Shown: positions 6,017-12,114 of the stretch, piece after piece
Layout: every line of letters starts with the position of its first letter
How positions within the stretch are numbered: position 1 is the stretch's first letter
Assembly: GCA_039034155.1 (NCBI GenBank)
Contig: JBCCBI010000145.1
Span: 1 to 12,114 of the forward strand
Direction: 5' to 3'
Source of the DNA: JBCCBI01 sp039034155
Lineage (GTDB): Bacteria > Deinococcota > Deinococci > Deinococcales > Trueperaceae
DNA: 12,114 nt
The notes under the pieces: generated by a model
Told to the model about the DNA's origin: nothing
The model's database searches: none
What the model saw: only the letters and a program-made list of their open reading frames with translations
Made by a program: the position numbers and the translations under genes

Positions 6017-7303
6017 TCAGCCAGCTAGATCATGCAACGCTACTGCTAACGCGCGCACACCGTTAGTGATGTCCTCAGGTGAAGCGTATTCATCTGGGCG
6101 GTGAGAGATTCCATCTTTACAAGGGATAAAGAGCATGCCAACTGGGCACACTTGGGCCATAAACAGCGCGTCATGGTAAGCGCGGCTCACCATATGCTGC
6201 CAGCTTAGGTTGAGGTTATCCGCAGCGCGTTTGCAAGCGTTCATGACCACATCCCCACAAGTTGCCGGTGCGTCTGCATTGAGGACATCTACCTGAGCCG
6301 TCACGCCACGCTGTTCTGCAATCCCGGCGATGCGGGTTTGCATGTCAGTTACCATGCCGTCGCGGCGGGCTAGATCTGTATCTCGGCAATCGATGGTGAA
6401 CTGTACCCGACTAGGGATGCTATTAACTGCACTGGGGTGAACGTCAAAGATGCCCACCGTCGCCACACTGTCGTGGGTTGGAGTTGTTTGGGAAGCTGTT
6501 TTAGCAATGTCTTCGGCAGCTAAGGCCATTTCAGCGGCAGCGGTAAGGGCGTCGTGTCGGTCAGGCATAAGCACTGCGCCCGCGTGACCGCCTTGACCTG
6601 TTACCGTGACCGTTAAACTGGCCGGTGCAGCAATGGCGGTTACGACGCCGAGGTTGAGACTCTGAGCCTCGAGCAACGGCCCCTGTTCAATATGAAGTTC
6701 AATAAACGCATGATAATGCCCCTGCTCCAGCGCAACCTCAGCTAAATTACCCGGAATCCCCCTAGCTTTGCGCACCTCATCTGGTGACGCGCCCGTGTCA
6801 TCACGTAAGCTGTGAATGTCTTCTACGGACAGCACGCCACCTAGCGCCCGGCTCCCTAAACAGCCAATACCAAAGCGGGTGGGTTCTTCAGCAGTAAATA
6901 GAATGAGCTCGAGGCTACGCTCAGGTTGATAGCCCGCAGCTTGCAATGCCCGAAATGCTGCTAGTACACCCAACACACCCACGGTGCCGTCGTAACGACC
7001 TGAAAACGGAATAGCATCTATATGCGACCCAGTTGCCACTGCAGGCAGATGAGGATTACGCCCAACCCAACGGGCAAAGACATTGCCAAGGGCGTCTTCT
7101 CGCAAACGCAACCCCAGTTCTTCACACAAGGTTTTTAGATAGGCGCGTGCGGCCATGTCTTCGTCACTAAACAGCACCCGGGTTACTGCCGGGGCTGGCA
7201 CAGCTGAGAACATGGCTAGAGTCTCGAGTTCATCTGTTACGCGCTCGGTATCAACAACCAAATTCTTCGTGAGATCATCTTGCGAGATATTGTGTGCGCT
7301 CAT
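6017..7303 (-). CDS. M20-family amidohydrolase, ureidoglycolate amidohydrolase-like
   Basis: The 428-residue product belongs to the HyuC/AllC branch of peptidase family M20 (allantoate, ureidoglycolate and N-carbamoyl-amino-acid amidohydrolases). Likely metal ligands are H94 (GSHIDAIPFSGRYDG), D105, E139/E140 (FTAEEPTRFG), H204 (FIELHIEQGP) and H401 (GISHRPDEYAS). The dimerisation lid holds GGHAGAVLMPDRHDA (238-252). Several blocks are the ones I recall from plant ureidoglycolate amidohydrolase rather than from carbamoylases: SHIDAIPxSGxYDG, EEPTRFGIxCLGSR, GGHAGAVLMPDR, SRAYHDxLFMA. That enzyme converts ureidoglycolate to glyoxylate, ammonia and CO2 at the end of purine ring breakdown. No other purine-degradation gene is in view. 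ATG 7303 has TAGCAT five bases upstream. It converges with the J-domain pseudogene, with only 15 nt between. Family certain, substrate inferred. Confidence 0.9.
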   Translation of the reverse strand: MSAHNISQDDLTKNLVVDTERVTDELETLAMFSAVPAPAVTRVLFSDEDMAARAYLKTLCEELGLRLREDALGNVFARWVGRNPHLPAVATGSHIDAIPFSGRYDGTVGVLGVLAAFRALQAAGYQPERSLELILFTAEEPTRFGIGCLGSRALGGVLSVEDIHSLRDDTGASPDEVRKARGIPGNLAEVALEQGHYHAFIELHIEQGPLLEAQSLNLGVVTAIAAPASLTVTVTGQGGHAGAVLMPDRHDALTAAAEMALAAEDIAKTASQTTPTHDSVATVGIFDVHPSAVNSIPSRVQFTIDCRDTDLARRDGMVTDMQTRIAGIAEQRGVTAQVDVLNADAPATCGDVVMNACKRAADNLNLSWQHMVSRAYHDALFMAQVCPVGMLFIPCKDGISHRPDEYASPEDITNGVRALAVALHDLAG

Positions 7304-7308
7304 ACCCC

Positions 7309-7314
7309 ATGCTA
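7309..7314 (-). promoter_or_regulatory. Candidate -10 element of the amidohydrolase gene
   Basis: On the minus strand TAGCAT is followed by GGGGT and the ATG at 7303. The 5-nt gap is one base shorter than at mazG and the J-domain genes. GGGGT could instead act as a poor ribosome binding site. No -35 is seen. Confidence 0.3.
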
Positions 7315-7689
7315 GCTCAAAAGTCGTGCCCGCATATCCAACTAATCATCAGCTGCTTTGTACCCTACTTAAGATTAGCAGTTCCAGAATTAGTTTCTTC
7401 ACACTGAGTGGGTCTATTTCTACTCCCCTAGGTCGCACGCGCAACTGCCTGGGGCAGTTACTCGTGGAAACGCTAGATTATTTGACGCACGCTAGCTACT
7501 AAAATATTGACACCGCGTTATGAATAATTTAACAGTAGCTATACTCAATGTTAACTTTGTCCACTCTGACGCTACAAAGAGGCACCTATACACCTTAATT
7601 ACTACTCTCTAGGATGATATTGAGCTTGAGTTTTTGTCAATCTGTACATGTTCGTGCTTTTGGGGGCTTACCTCACGAATGTAAGCATC

Positions 7690-7695
7690 TATACT
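7690..7695 (+). promoter_or_regulatory. Candidate -10 element of the histidine kinase gene
   Basis: TATACT is a 5/6 match to TATAAT. A start of transcription near 7702 would give a 5' leader of about 90 nt to the GTG at 7793, or of only 3-4 nt to the alternative GTG at 7706. The -35 region (around CTTACC) is weak. Confidence 0.4.
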
Positions 7696-7783
7696 AAAAG
7701 AGATTGTGCAGATTGGGTTTAGACGTACTAGCGTGTTTAGTACTGCTAGGCATAAGCAATGCAAGCAAATCAGGCCGGTCTCT

Positions 7784-7787
7784 GGAG
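7784..7787 (+). promoter_or_regulatory. Shine-Dalgarno deciding the kinase start
   Basis: GGAG followed by ACAGC and GTG (7793) is the best ribosome binding site near the 5' end of the kinase frame. It favours this start over the in-frame GTG at 7706, which has no Shine-Dalgarno. Confidence 0.6.
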
Positions 7788-7792
7788 ACAGC

Positions 7793-10700
7793 GTGTCTAC
7801 AAACGACAATCCTAACCTTGAGCAAGCTGCACTACGCAACCAAACCTATCAGCAGCTACTCAACGCCAGCCCAGTAGGGATGGCCATTTGTGATGTCCAC
7901 GGCATATGCTTGCAACGTAACGCTACATTTCAGCAGTGGTTAGCAAAGCTCGAGCCTAGTAGCTCAGCTATCACGCAAGCGACGCCGCTAGCTGAGCTAC
8001 TACCAACAGCCGGGGCTGACATTACCCGAGATTTAGCTGCGTTTTGGCGTGGTGATTACGGTCACACGCATGTACTGCGCTGGCATATTGGTCAACACGT
8101 ATGCTCATTAACTGCCTCTCTAGTGTCTGCAGAGACAGGGCTTACAGATGAAAACACTAGTGATCCAGCAGACACCCACCCGCAACTATTAGCTCAGTGC
8201 GCACTTTTAACCGCAGGTCGTATTGATGTCATTGACACCACAATCACCCTAACGCAAGCTAGTAACCCTTCTGAAGCTGATGTTATCAACGACAGTAGAG
8301 CTGATACTGCTAATTTTGATGAGGTTACAACCACAAGCAGTGTCAGTTTGCATAAACCTCAAGAAGGTCACCTTGCTAATGCTCAGGATGGTCATCCATA
8401 TGACGGCTTAGTTAGATCATTTAGCTCTGCTAAGCTCGAGGCAATCTGCGCTGCACTTCCTTTTGACATTCTCTATGTTGACCGTAGTGGTAGTTATCTA
8501 GGAGGCAAAACAAGCAGCCACAGCAACAACGTTCTTACAGATGACATCATCATTAAACTTAGGCAGCAACCTGCAGATGAAGTATTTGCAGCTGCCAGCG
8601 CGCATAACCTCAACACATGGCAAACGCGCCTTTTTAGTACTCTACAACCGCAAACCTTTACGCTCGAGCTACAGTTTTGCGAGCACCCACGTGCTTATCA
8701 CTGCCGTGTTTACATGAGTTTGGTGGATGCTAATAGCGGCATTGTGCTGTTTCAAGACATCAGCAAAGCACACCAAGCCGAAGTCACGTTACACGACACC
8801 CAAGCCAAACTGCGTGCGTTTTATGAAGCTTCACCTGACTTGATCTATCGCCTCAATCGGCAGGGCATGTTTCTTGACTACCACGCACCCGCCAACTTTG
8901 TCGATGTACTTGCAAGTCACCCGGACGTCATCAAACAACAAGCTAATGCAAGCGGGTTGTACTTGTCGCAGTTATTAGATCCTGCTCTTGCCAATCCCGT
9001 TTTACAGCACCTAGATGTCGCCCTGCAAACGGGCCAGATGCAGACCTTTGAAGAAAGCATTCATATAGCTGACAACCTTCACTACCGCGAGTCACGCATT
9101 GCGCCTTTAGGCATTGACGAAGTGATGGTCTTTGTACGTGACATCACTAGCCGCAGGCAAACCGAGCAGCAGCTCGAGCAAAGCGAGCATCTCTTCCGCA
9201 GTTTTTTTGAAGACAGCCCAACGCCTTACCTCATTTTGTTGCACACTACAGCCAGCCAACCGTCTATGAAAGCGCAGATAGGTCAAGCGCTGGTTAACCA
9301 AGCGTTTGAAGATTTTTTGGGCTACTGTCAAGAAGATGTTGCAGCTGACTCTATACAACGCTTCCTACAACGCATCACCCACCCTGAAGATTACGCCCTA
9401 GAACAGTCTCTGCTAGGCCGCTTGAACAACCGTAGCACCAGCTCATACCGTTTAGTAAAACGCTACTTTCGCAGTAGCGGTGAGCTTGCTTGGGCAGATG
9501 TCACCAATATCATTATTTATGATGACCGTGGGAACTACCTGCGCACGTTTTGTATTTTGCAAGATATTACTGACCGCATCGCTGCTGAAGATCAACTGCG
9601 TGACAGCCGCGAACAGCTCGAGATAGCGATCAATGCAGCTAATTTAGTTGTTTGGGACTGGCATGTTGAACGTGACCAGTTTAGCTCGAGAGGTTGGTTT
9701 AAACACAGCATGTCATCTGGATCCCACATGGATTTTGCTGGTCTTAACGAGTTACGCCGCTACATTCATCCAGACGACCTAGCCATCTACGACCAACACT
9801 TGAGCGACTGTGTGAGTGGGCAGCGGTTTTCATTTACTAGCGAATTTCGGCTAGCCCTGAGCCAGCTTTACCCTCATAGTGAACGTCAACCTGCCAACCC
9901 ACTATCAACAAGTAGGTCGCCAGCAAGTACACCTTTAACAAACGCATGGCGCTGGTTTTCGATGATTGGATCCGGCGTAGATTATGCAGCTGATAACAAA
10001 CCCGTACGTATCTCAGGCGTGCTGCAGGACATTCACACGCGCAAGCTCACCGACCTTCAGCTAGAGGAAACACTTGCTCAGCTCGAGCAAGCTCTCAAAG
10101 AAAAAAACCTCCTCCTAGCCGAGGTGCACCACCGCGTTAAAAACAATATGCAAGTGCTAGGTTCACTGTTAAGTTTGCAAGCTCATAACGTCACAGACGA
10201 CGCCAGTAAACAAGTTCTCAAAGCAAGTCAAGCACGTGTTCGCGCCATGGCCGACGTTCACGAAGTGATGTACCGCAGCGACCGCTTTAGCGACCTCAAC
10301 ATCAAAGCTTATATTGAACGCGTTGCCCGCACCATGCAACGCGCCCTTGAGGCGCAGCATATTCACCTTCACTTCAACTTGCAAGATGTCAGCATCACCA
10401 TTCAAGAAGCTATTCCGTGCGGCTTGGTGTTTAACGAGATGTTAAGTAATGCTTTCAAGCACGCGTTTCCTGAAACGAGTCAGCAACGCGCCAATGCCAA
10501 CGTTACAATTGCTTTATACGAGAGCTACCTACCTCAGCTAGATAACAACACTAATGACGGTAAGATGACACGCTACACGGGGTCTTTTAATCTAGTTGCC
10601 GACTTTGGATCCAACCTTAAACAAATCCCCAATACCCATCCTTGGGTTTATTTAGAGGTTAAGGACAATGGCATAGGCATGGCTGAAGATAAACCTAGCA

Positions 10701-10849
10701 ACTTTGGTACCTTTTTAGTTGAAACCTTAGTTGAGCAGTTACAAGGTGTTCTTGCTGTTAGTAGTCGTGTACAACAAGGAACAACGGTAGTACTCATGTT
10801 TCCTAATCAATACCGTCAGCGCAAGTCAACATCCAGAAAAACTTCTTAA
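7793..10849 (+). CDS. Soluble multi-PAS sensor histidine kinase, HisKA_2 type
   Basis: The 1018-residue product from GTG 7793 (1047 from GTG 7706) has no membrane segment, so it should sense a cytoplasmic signal. Numbering from 7793, PAS-like regions lie at about 15-115, 210-325, 335-452, 462-597 and 605-748. They are joined by linkers such as RDITSRRQTEQQLEQSE and QDITDRIAAEDQLRDS; a less conserved stretch at 120-205 separates the first two. A coiled coil (ETLAQLEQALKEKN) leads to the HisKA_2 box AEVHHRVKNNMQVLGSLLSL with the likely phospho-acceptor H780. The ATPase domain shows an N box (GLVFNEMLSNAFKHAF, N881/N886) and G1 (VKDNGIGM, D958). Two features are unusual: an extra 30-40 residues between N box and G1, and a G2 region reading FGTFLVETL instead of the usual glycine-rich GLGL. 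No response regulator or receiver domain is in the window, and no cofactor-binding Cys of a LOV domain was recognised. Ligand and output are unknown. Confidence 0.9.
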   Translation: MSTNDNPNLEQAALRNQTYQQLLNASPVGMAICDVHGICLQRNATFQQWLAKLEPSSSAITQATPLAELLPTAGADITRDLAAFWRGDYGHTHVLRWHIGQHVCSLTASLVSAETGLTDENTSDPADTHPQLLAQCALLTAGRIDVIDTTITLTQASNPSEADVINDSRADTANFDEVTTTSSVSLHKPQEGHLANAQDGHPYDGLVRSFSSAKLEAICAALPFDILYVDRSGSYLGGKTSSHSNNVLTDDIIIKLRQQPADEVFAAASAHNLNTWQTRLFSTLQPQTFTLELQFCEHPRAYHCRVYMSLVDANSGIVLFQDISKAHQAEVTLHDTQAKLRAFYEASPDLIYRLNRQGMFLDYHAPANFVDVLASHPDVIKQQANASGLYLSQLLDPALANPVLQHLDVALQTGQMQTFEESIHIADNLHYRESRIAPLGIDEVMVFVRDITSRRQTEQQLEQSEHLFRSFFEDSPTPYLILLHTTASQPSMKAQIGQALVNQAFEDFLGYCQEDVAADSIQRFLQRITHPEDYALEQSLLGRLNNRSTSSYRLVKRYFRSSGELAWADVTNIIIYDDRGNYLRTFCILQDITDRIAAEDQLRDSREQLEIAINAANLVVWDWHVERDQFSSRGWFKHSMSSGSHMDFAGLNELRRYIHPDDLAIYDQHLSDCVSGQRFSFTSEFRLALSQLYPHSERQPANPLSTSRSPASTPLTNAWRWFSMIGSGVDYAADNKPVRISGVLQDIHTRKLTDLQLEETLAQLEQALKEKNLLLAEVHHRVKNNMQVLGSLLSLQAHNVTDDASKQVLKASQARVRAMADVHEVMYRSDRFSDLNIKAYIERVARTMQRALEAQHIHLHFNLQDVSITIQEAIPCGLVFNEMLSNAFKHAFPETSQQRANANVTIALYESYLPQLDNNTNDGKMTRYTGSFNLVADFGSNLKQIPNTHPWVYLEVKDNGIGMAEDKPSNFGTFLVETLVEQLQGVLAVSSRVQQGTTVVLMFPNQYRQRKSTSRKTS

Positions 10850-10900
10850 TGTTGTCCAGATAAATGCTCTGCGCGGTAGCTCTGTAAGCTTACGAGTTAC

Positions 10901-10952
10901 GCCCTTGAGGTCGACCTCATTTTGATGAGGCACGTGTCAAAACCTCGAGGGC
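10901..10952. terminator. Nested inverted repeat between convergent genes, possible bidirectional terminator
   Basis: GCCCTTGAGGT (10901-10911) pairs with ACCTCGAGGGC (10942-10952), an 11-bp stem with one G-T wobble. Inside the loop CCTCAT (10915-10920) pairs with ATGAGG (10925-10930) around TTTG. TTTTGA/TCAAAA can also pair within the loop as an alternative. It sits between the convergent kinase and surE genes. Neither side has a strong T run, so intrinsic termination is uncertain. Confidence 0.45.
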
Positions 10953-10970
10953 ATCGATTACACTACTGCC

Positions 10971-11795
10971 TCAACCATCTTTAATTGTTTGCAAGAGCTG
11001 CATATCTGTAGTTTGCATGGTGAGTGGTGTAAACGATACATAGTTATTAGCAAGTGCCCAGCGGTCACTGCCGGGTGCAGGGTTATCTATACCTACGTAG
11101 GTTGACCAGTACACGGTGCGTTCACGAGGGTCTTGGGCTGGGATGATTTTTCGACCGTAGGCACTTGTAGAGACAAAGGTCCAGCGTATGTCGGTGGCTC
11201 GAGCCGCCCCTTGGTTAGCTTGCGGTTGCCCCTGGGTACTCGGCTTGTTAGAAGGAATATAAGGGTCTGAATCTTGCGTTTGCGCCGCTGGAAAGTTGAC
11301 GTTAAGTAATGGAATATCGTGGGTATTGCGGGCGTGAATAGCCTCAGCTAAGTAAGGTGCCACATGCTCAAAGCCTTGGCCTAGGCTAGGGTCAGCTGCA
11401 CTTAAGGCAATGGCCGGAACACCCATCGCCACAGCTTGCCGGGCCGCTGCCACCGTACCCGAGTGCATGACCCCGTAGCCCGCGTTAGCTCCCATGTTGA
11501 TACCCGAAAGCACCAAGTCAACACCCGAGAAAAGGCTTAGCCCCACAGCTACAGAATCCGCTGGCGTACCGTTGATGCTATAGCCCTCAAACGCATTTGG
11601 CGTGCCCTGACTAACCTTGACAACATCACTTGATGCCGCCCGCAGCGGTGCATACACAGTAATGCTATGACTGGTTGCAGATTGTTCTGAGGCTGGGGCG
11701 GCAATTACCACCTCACCATGACTCGCTGCCATACGGGCAAGCGCGTGAAGCGCAGGACTGTGGATGCCGTCGTCGTTACTGATAAGAATTTTCAT
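10971..11795 (-). CDS. surE: SurE, 5'/3'-nucleotidase (survival protein)
   Basis: The 274-residue product has the SurE hallmarks: MKILISNDDGIHSPAL with D8 and D9, PASEQSATSHSIT with S39, and LVLSGINMGANAGYGVMHSGTVAAA with N100. These four residues bind the divalent metal in the family. SurE removes phosphate from nucleoside monophosphates and, in some species, acts on exopolyphosphate; E. coli surE mutants survive stationary phase poorly. GINGTPADSV-type substrate-loop residues are present (SINGTPADSV, 73-82). The region 171-200 is a Q/S/P-rich insertion-like stretch that replaces the usual conserved sequence there. ATG 11795 is preceded by GAGGTG with an 8-nt gap, so this gene uses a Shine-Dalgarno, unlike mazG and the J-domain genes. 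It is divergent from the small membrane protein to its right and convergent with the kinase. Confidence 0.95.
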   Translation of the reverse strand: MKILISNDDGIHSPALHALARMAASHGEVVIAAPASEQSATSHSITVYAPLRAASSDVVKVSQGTPNAFEGYSINGTPADSVAVGLSLFSGVDLVLSGINMGANAGYGVMHSGTVAAARQAVAMGVPAIALSAADPSLGQGFEHVAPYLAEAIHARNTHDIPLLNVNFPAAQTQDSDPYIPSNKPSTQGQPQANQGAARATDIRWTFVSTSAYGRKIIPAQDPRERTVYWSTYVGIDNPAPGSDRWALANNYVSFTPLTMQTTDMQLLQTIKDG

Positions 11796-11922
11796 CTTTA
11801 AAGCACCTCGAATAACCTAAATTTCATTATCTAATCAAGAAGATGTGCTATGAGTAGATTGTTAGAACATGTTAAAGTGTCTTTTGATGGGCGAAGATAT
11901 TAAGCACCATGACTTACTCAAG

Positions 11923-11928
11923 TATATT
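11923..11928 (+). promoter_or_regulatory. Weak candidate -10 element for the right-edge gene
   Basis: TATATT would start a transcript about 23 nt before the GTG at 11958. The -35 position (TTAAGC, 11900-11905) matches consensus at only three of six bases. Confidence 0.25.
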
Positions 11929-11943
11929 CCTGACAACGGATCT

Positions 11944-11949
11944 GAGGAG
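11944..11949 (+). promoter_or_regulatory. Shine-Dalgarno of the right-edge gene
   Basis: GAGGAG followed by eight bases and GTG. It is the strongest ribosome binding site in the window and fixes the start of the partial gene. Confidence 0.65.
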
Positions 11950-11957
11950 CTTTAGCT

Positions 11958-12114
11958 GTGCCAAACACACAAGATGAGTGGTTATGGTGGCTTTTTAGTG
12001 TAGTGATAGTAAGTTTGCTCATGAATTTAATAGCAGCGGCAATCTACCCGCAAATAGAAAAAAGGCTTGCTAAACGCTCAGCAAAACGTAGGGCACTTCT
12101 CCAACAAAAAGAGG
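11958..12114 (+). CDS. Small N-terminally membrane-anchored protein (partial, unknown)
   Basis: A GTG start after a strong Shine-Dalgarno opens a frame of 52 codons that leaves the window. The product begins MPNTQDEWLWWLF and has one hydrophobic segment at about residues 8-29 (WLWWLFSVVIVSLLMNLIAA). A basic, helical stretch follows (EKRLAKRSAKRRALLQQK), which by the positive-inside rule faces the cytoplasm. I do not recognise a family from this fragment. A membrane-tethered coiled-coil protein is one possibility. It is divergent from surE. Confidence 0.65.
   Translation, partial: MPNTQDEWLWWLFSVVIVSLLMNLIAAAIYPQIEKRLAKRSAKRRALLQQKE

Larger units (their letters stand above)
7304..7705. other. 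Divergent intergenic region between amidohydrolase and histidine kinase
   Basis: About 400 nt (nearly 490 if the kinase starts at 7793) without a convincing gene. It is A/T-richer than its surroundings and contains a perfect hairpin AACTGCC-TGG-GGCAGTT (7443-7459) without a T run. TTGACA occurs at 7507-7512 and TATACT at 7540-7545, but 27 bp apart, so they are not a promoter pair. Longer open frames here lack coding character. Confidence 0.55.

Noticed and set aside
7155..7502. Plus-strand open frame antisense to the amidohydrolase start
   Set aside because: Ser/Thr-rich shadow of the opposite strand with no domain and no ribosome binding site.
7507..7545. TTGACA plus TATACT as a promoter
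   Set aside because: The boxes are 27 bp apart, far outside the usual 16-18 bp.
7706..7792. Kinase start at GTG 7706
   Set aside because: No Shine-Dalgarno and no domain-like sequence in the extra 29 residues. It cannot be excluded because TATACT lies 10 nt upstream.
11862..11876. TTAGAACATGTTAAA as a LexA or DdrO-type operator near surE
   Set aside because: Only the central 8 bp are palindromic, and it does not match the GAAC-N4-GTTC or Deinococcus radiation-response patterns I know.
11887..11955. 22-codon frame MGEDIKHHDLLKYIPDNGSEEL just before the right-edge gene
   Set aside because: No ribosome binding site, and it spans the likely promoter of the next gene. Its stop lies 2 nt before the GTG, which is suggestive but not enough.
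1..12114. CRISPR array, transposon ends, tRNA genes or a defence island
   Set aside because: No regularly spaced repeats with unique spacers, no transposase, no T-arm-like motif with paired stems and no nuclease-effector pair were seen. The only tandem repeats are the two short ones described.

Overview
This is a chromosomal bacterial window with roughly balanced base composition (about half G+C). Three things point to the Deinococcus-Thermus phylum, possibly a moderate-GC relative of Truepera/Deinococcus. Several genes have a TANNNT -10 hexamer only 5-7 nt before the start codon and no Shine-Dalgarno, the leaderless layout known to be common in Deinococcus. GTG starts are frequent. The left edge carries a 2-phosphoglycerate-kinase-like protein with ATP-cone units. 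The lineage is an inference and should be tested with marker-gene trees. No rRNA, tRNA, CRISPR array, transposase or phage gene was seen.

Left part (1-4137), all on the minus strand. Reading in the direction of transcription, prfA (release factor 1) overlaps a Nudix hydrolase gene by 14 nt. Next comes mazG (nucleotide pyrophosphohydrolase), with its own apparent leaderless promoter, and then a CoA-pyrophosphatase-type Nudix gene 31 nt further on. After a 378-nt gap lies the 5' part of a gene encoding three ATP-cone-like units, which runs off the left edge. MazG and the two Nudix enzymes form a nucleotide 'housecleaning' group attached to a translation-termination gene.

Middle (4138-6001), plus strand. 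A divergent intergenic region with a perfect 30-bp tandem repeat precedes two tandem paralogues encoding a J-domain followed by hydrophobic, probably membrane-spanning segments. Their upstream regions were duplicated with them. The first copy is intact. The second carries a one-base loss in a T run that splits it into two frames, although the downstream frame stays open and conserved.

Right part (6017-12114). A minus-strand M20-family amidohydrolase closely resembles plant ureidoglycolate amidohydrolase. It is divergent from a long soluble histidine kinase with about five PAS-like regions and a HisKA_2 core, with no response regulator in view. The kinase converges with surE (5'-nucleotidase) on a structured intergenic inverted repeat. 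A divergent small membrane-anchored protein runs off the right edge.

The most distinctive signals are: a strong excess of the palindrome CTCGAG (21 sites counted by eye, about 3 expected); repeated leaderless-promoter geometry; the young J-domain gene duplication with a frameshift; and a 17-bp tandem duplication that appears to have rewritten the end of MazG. I found no convincing new defence or mobile system.
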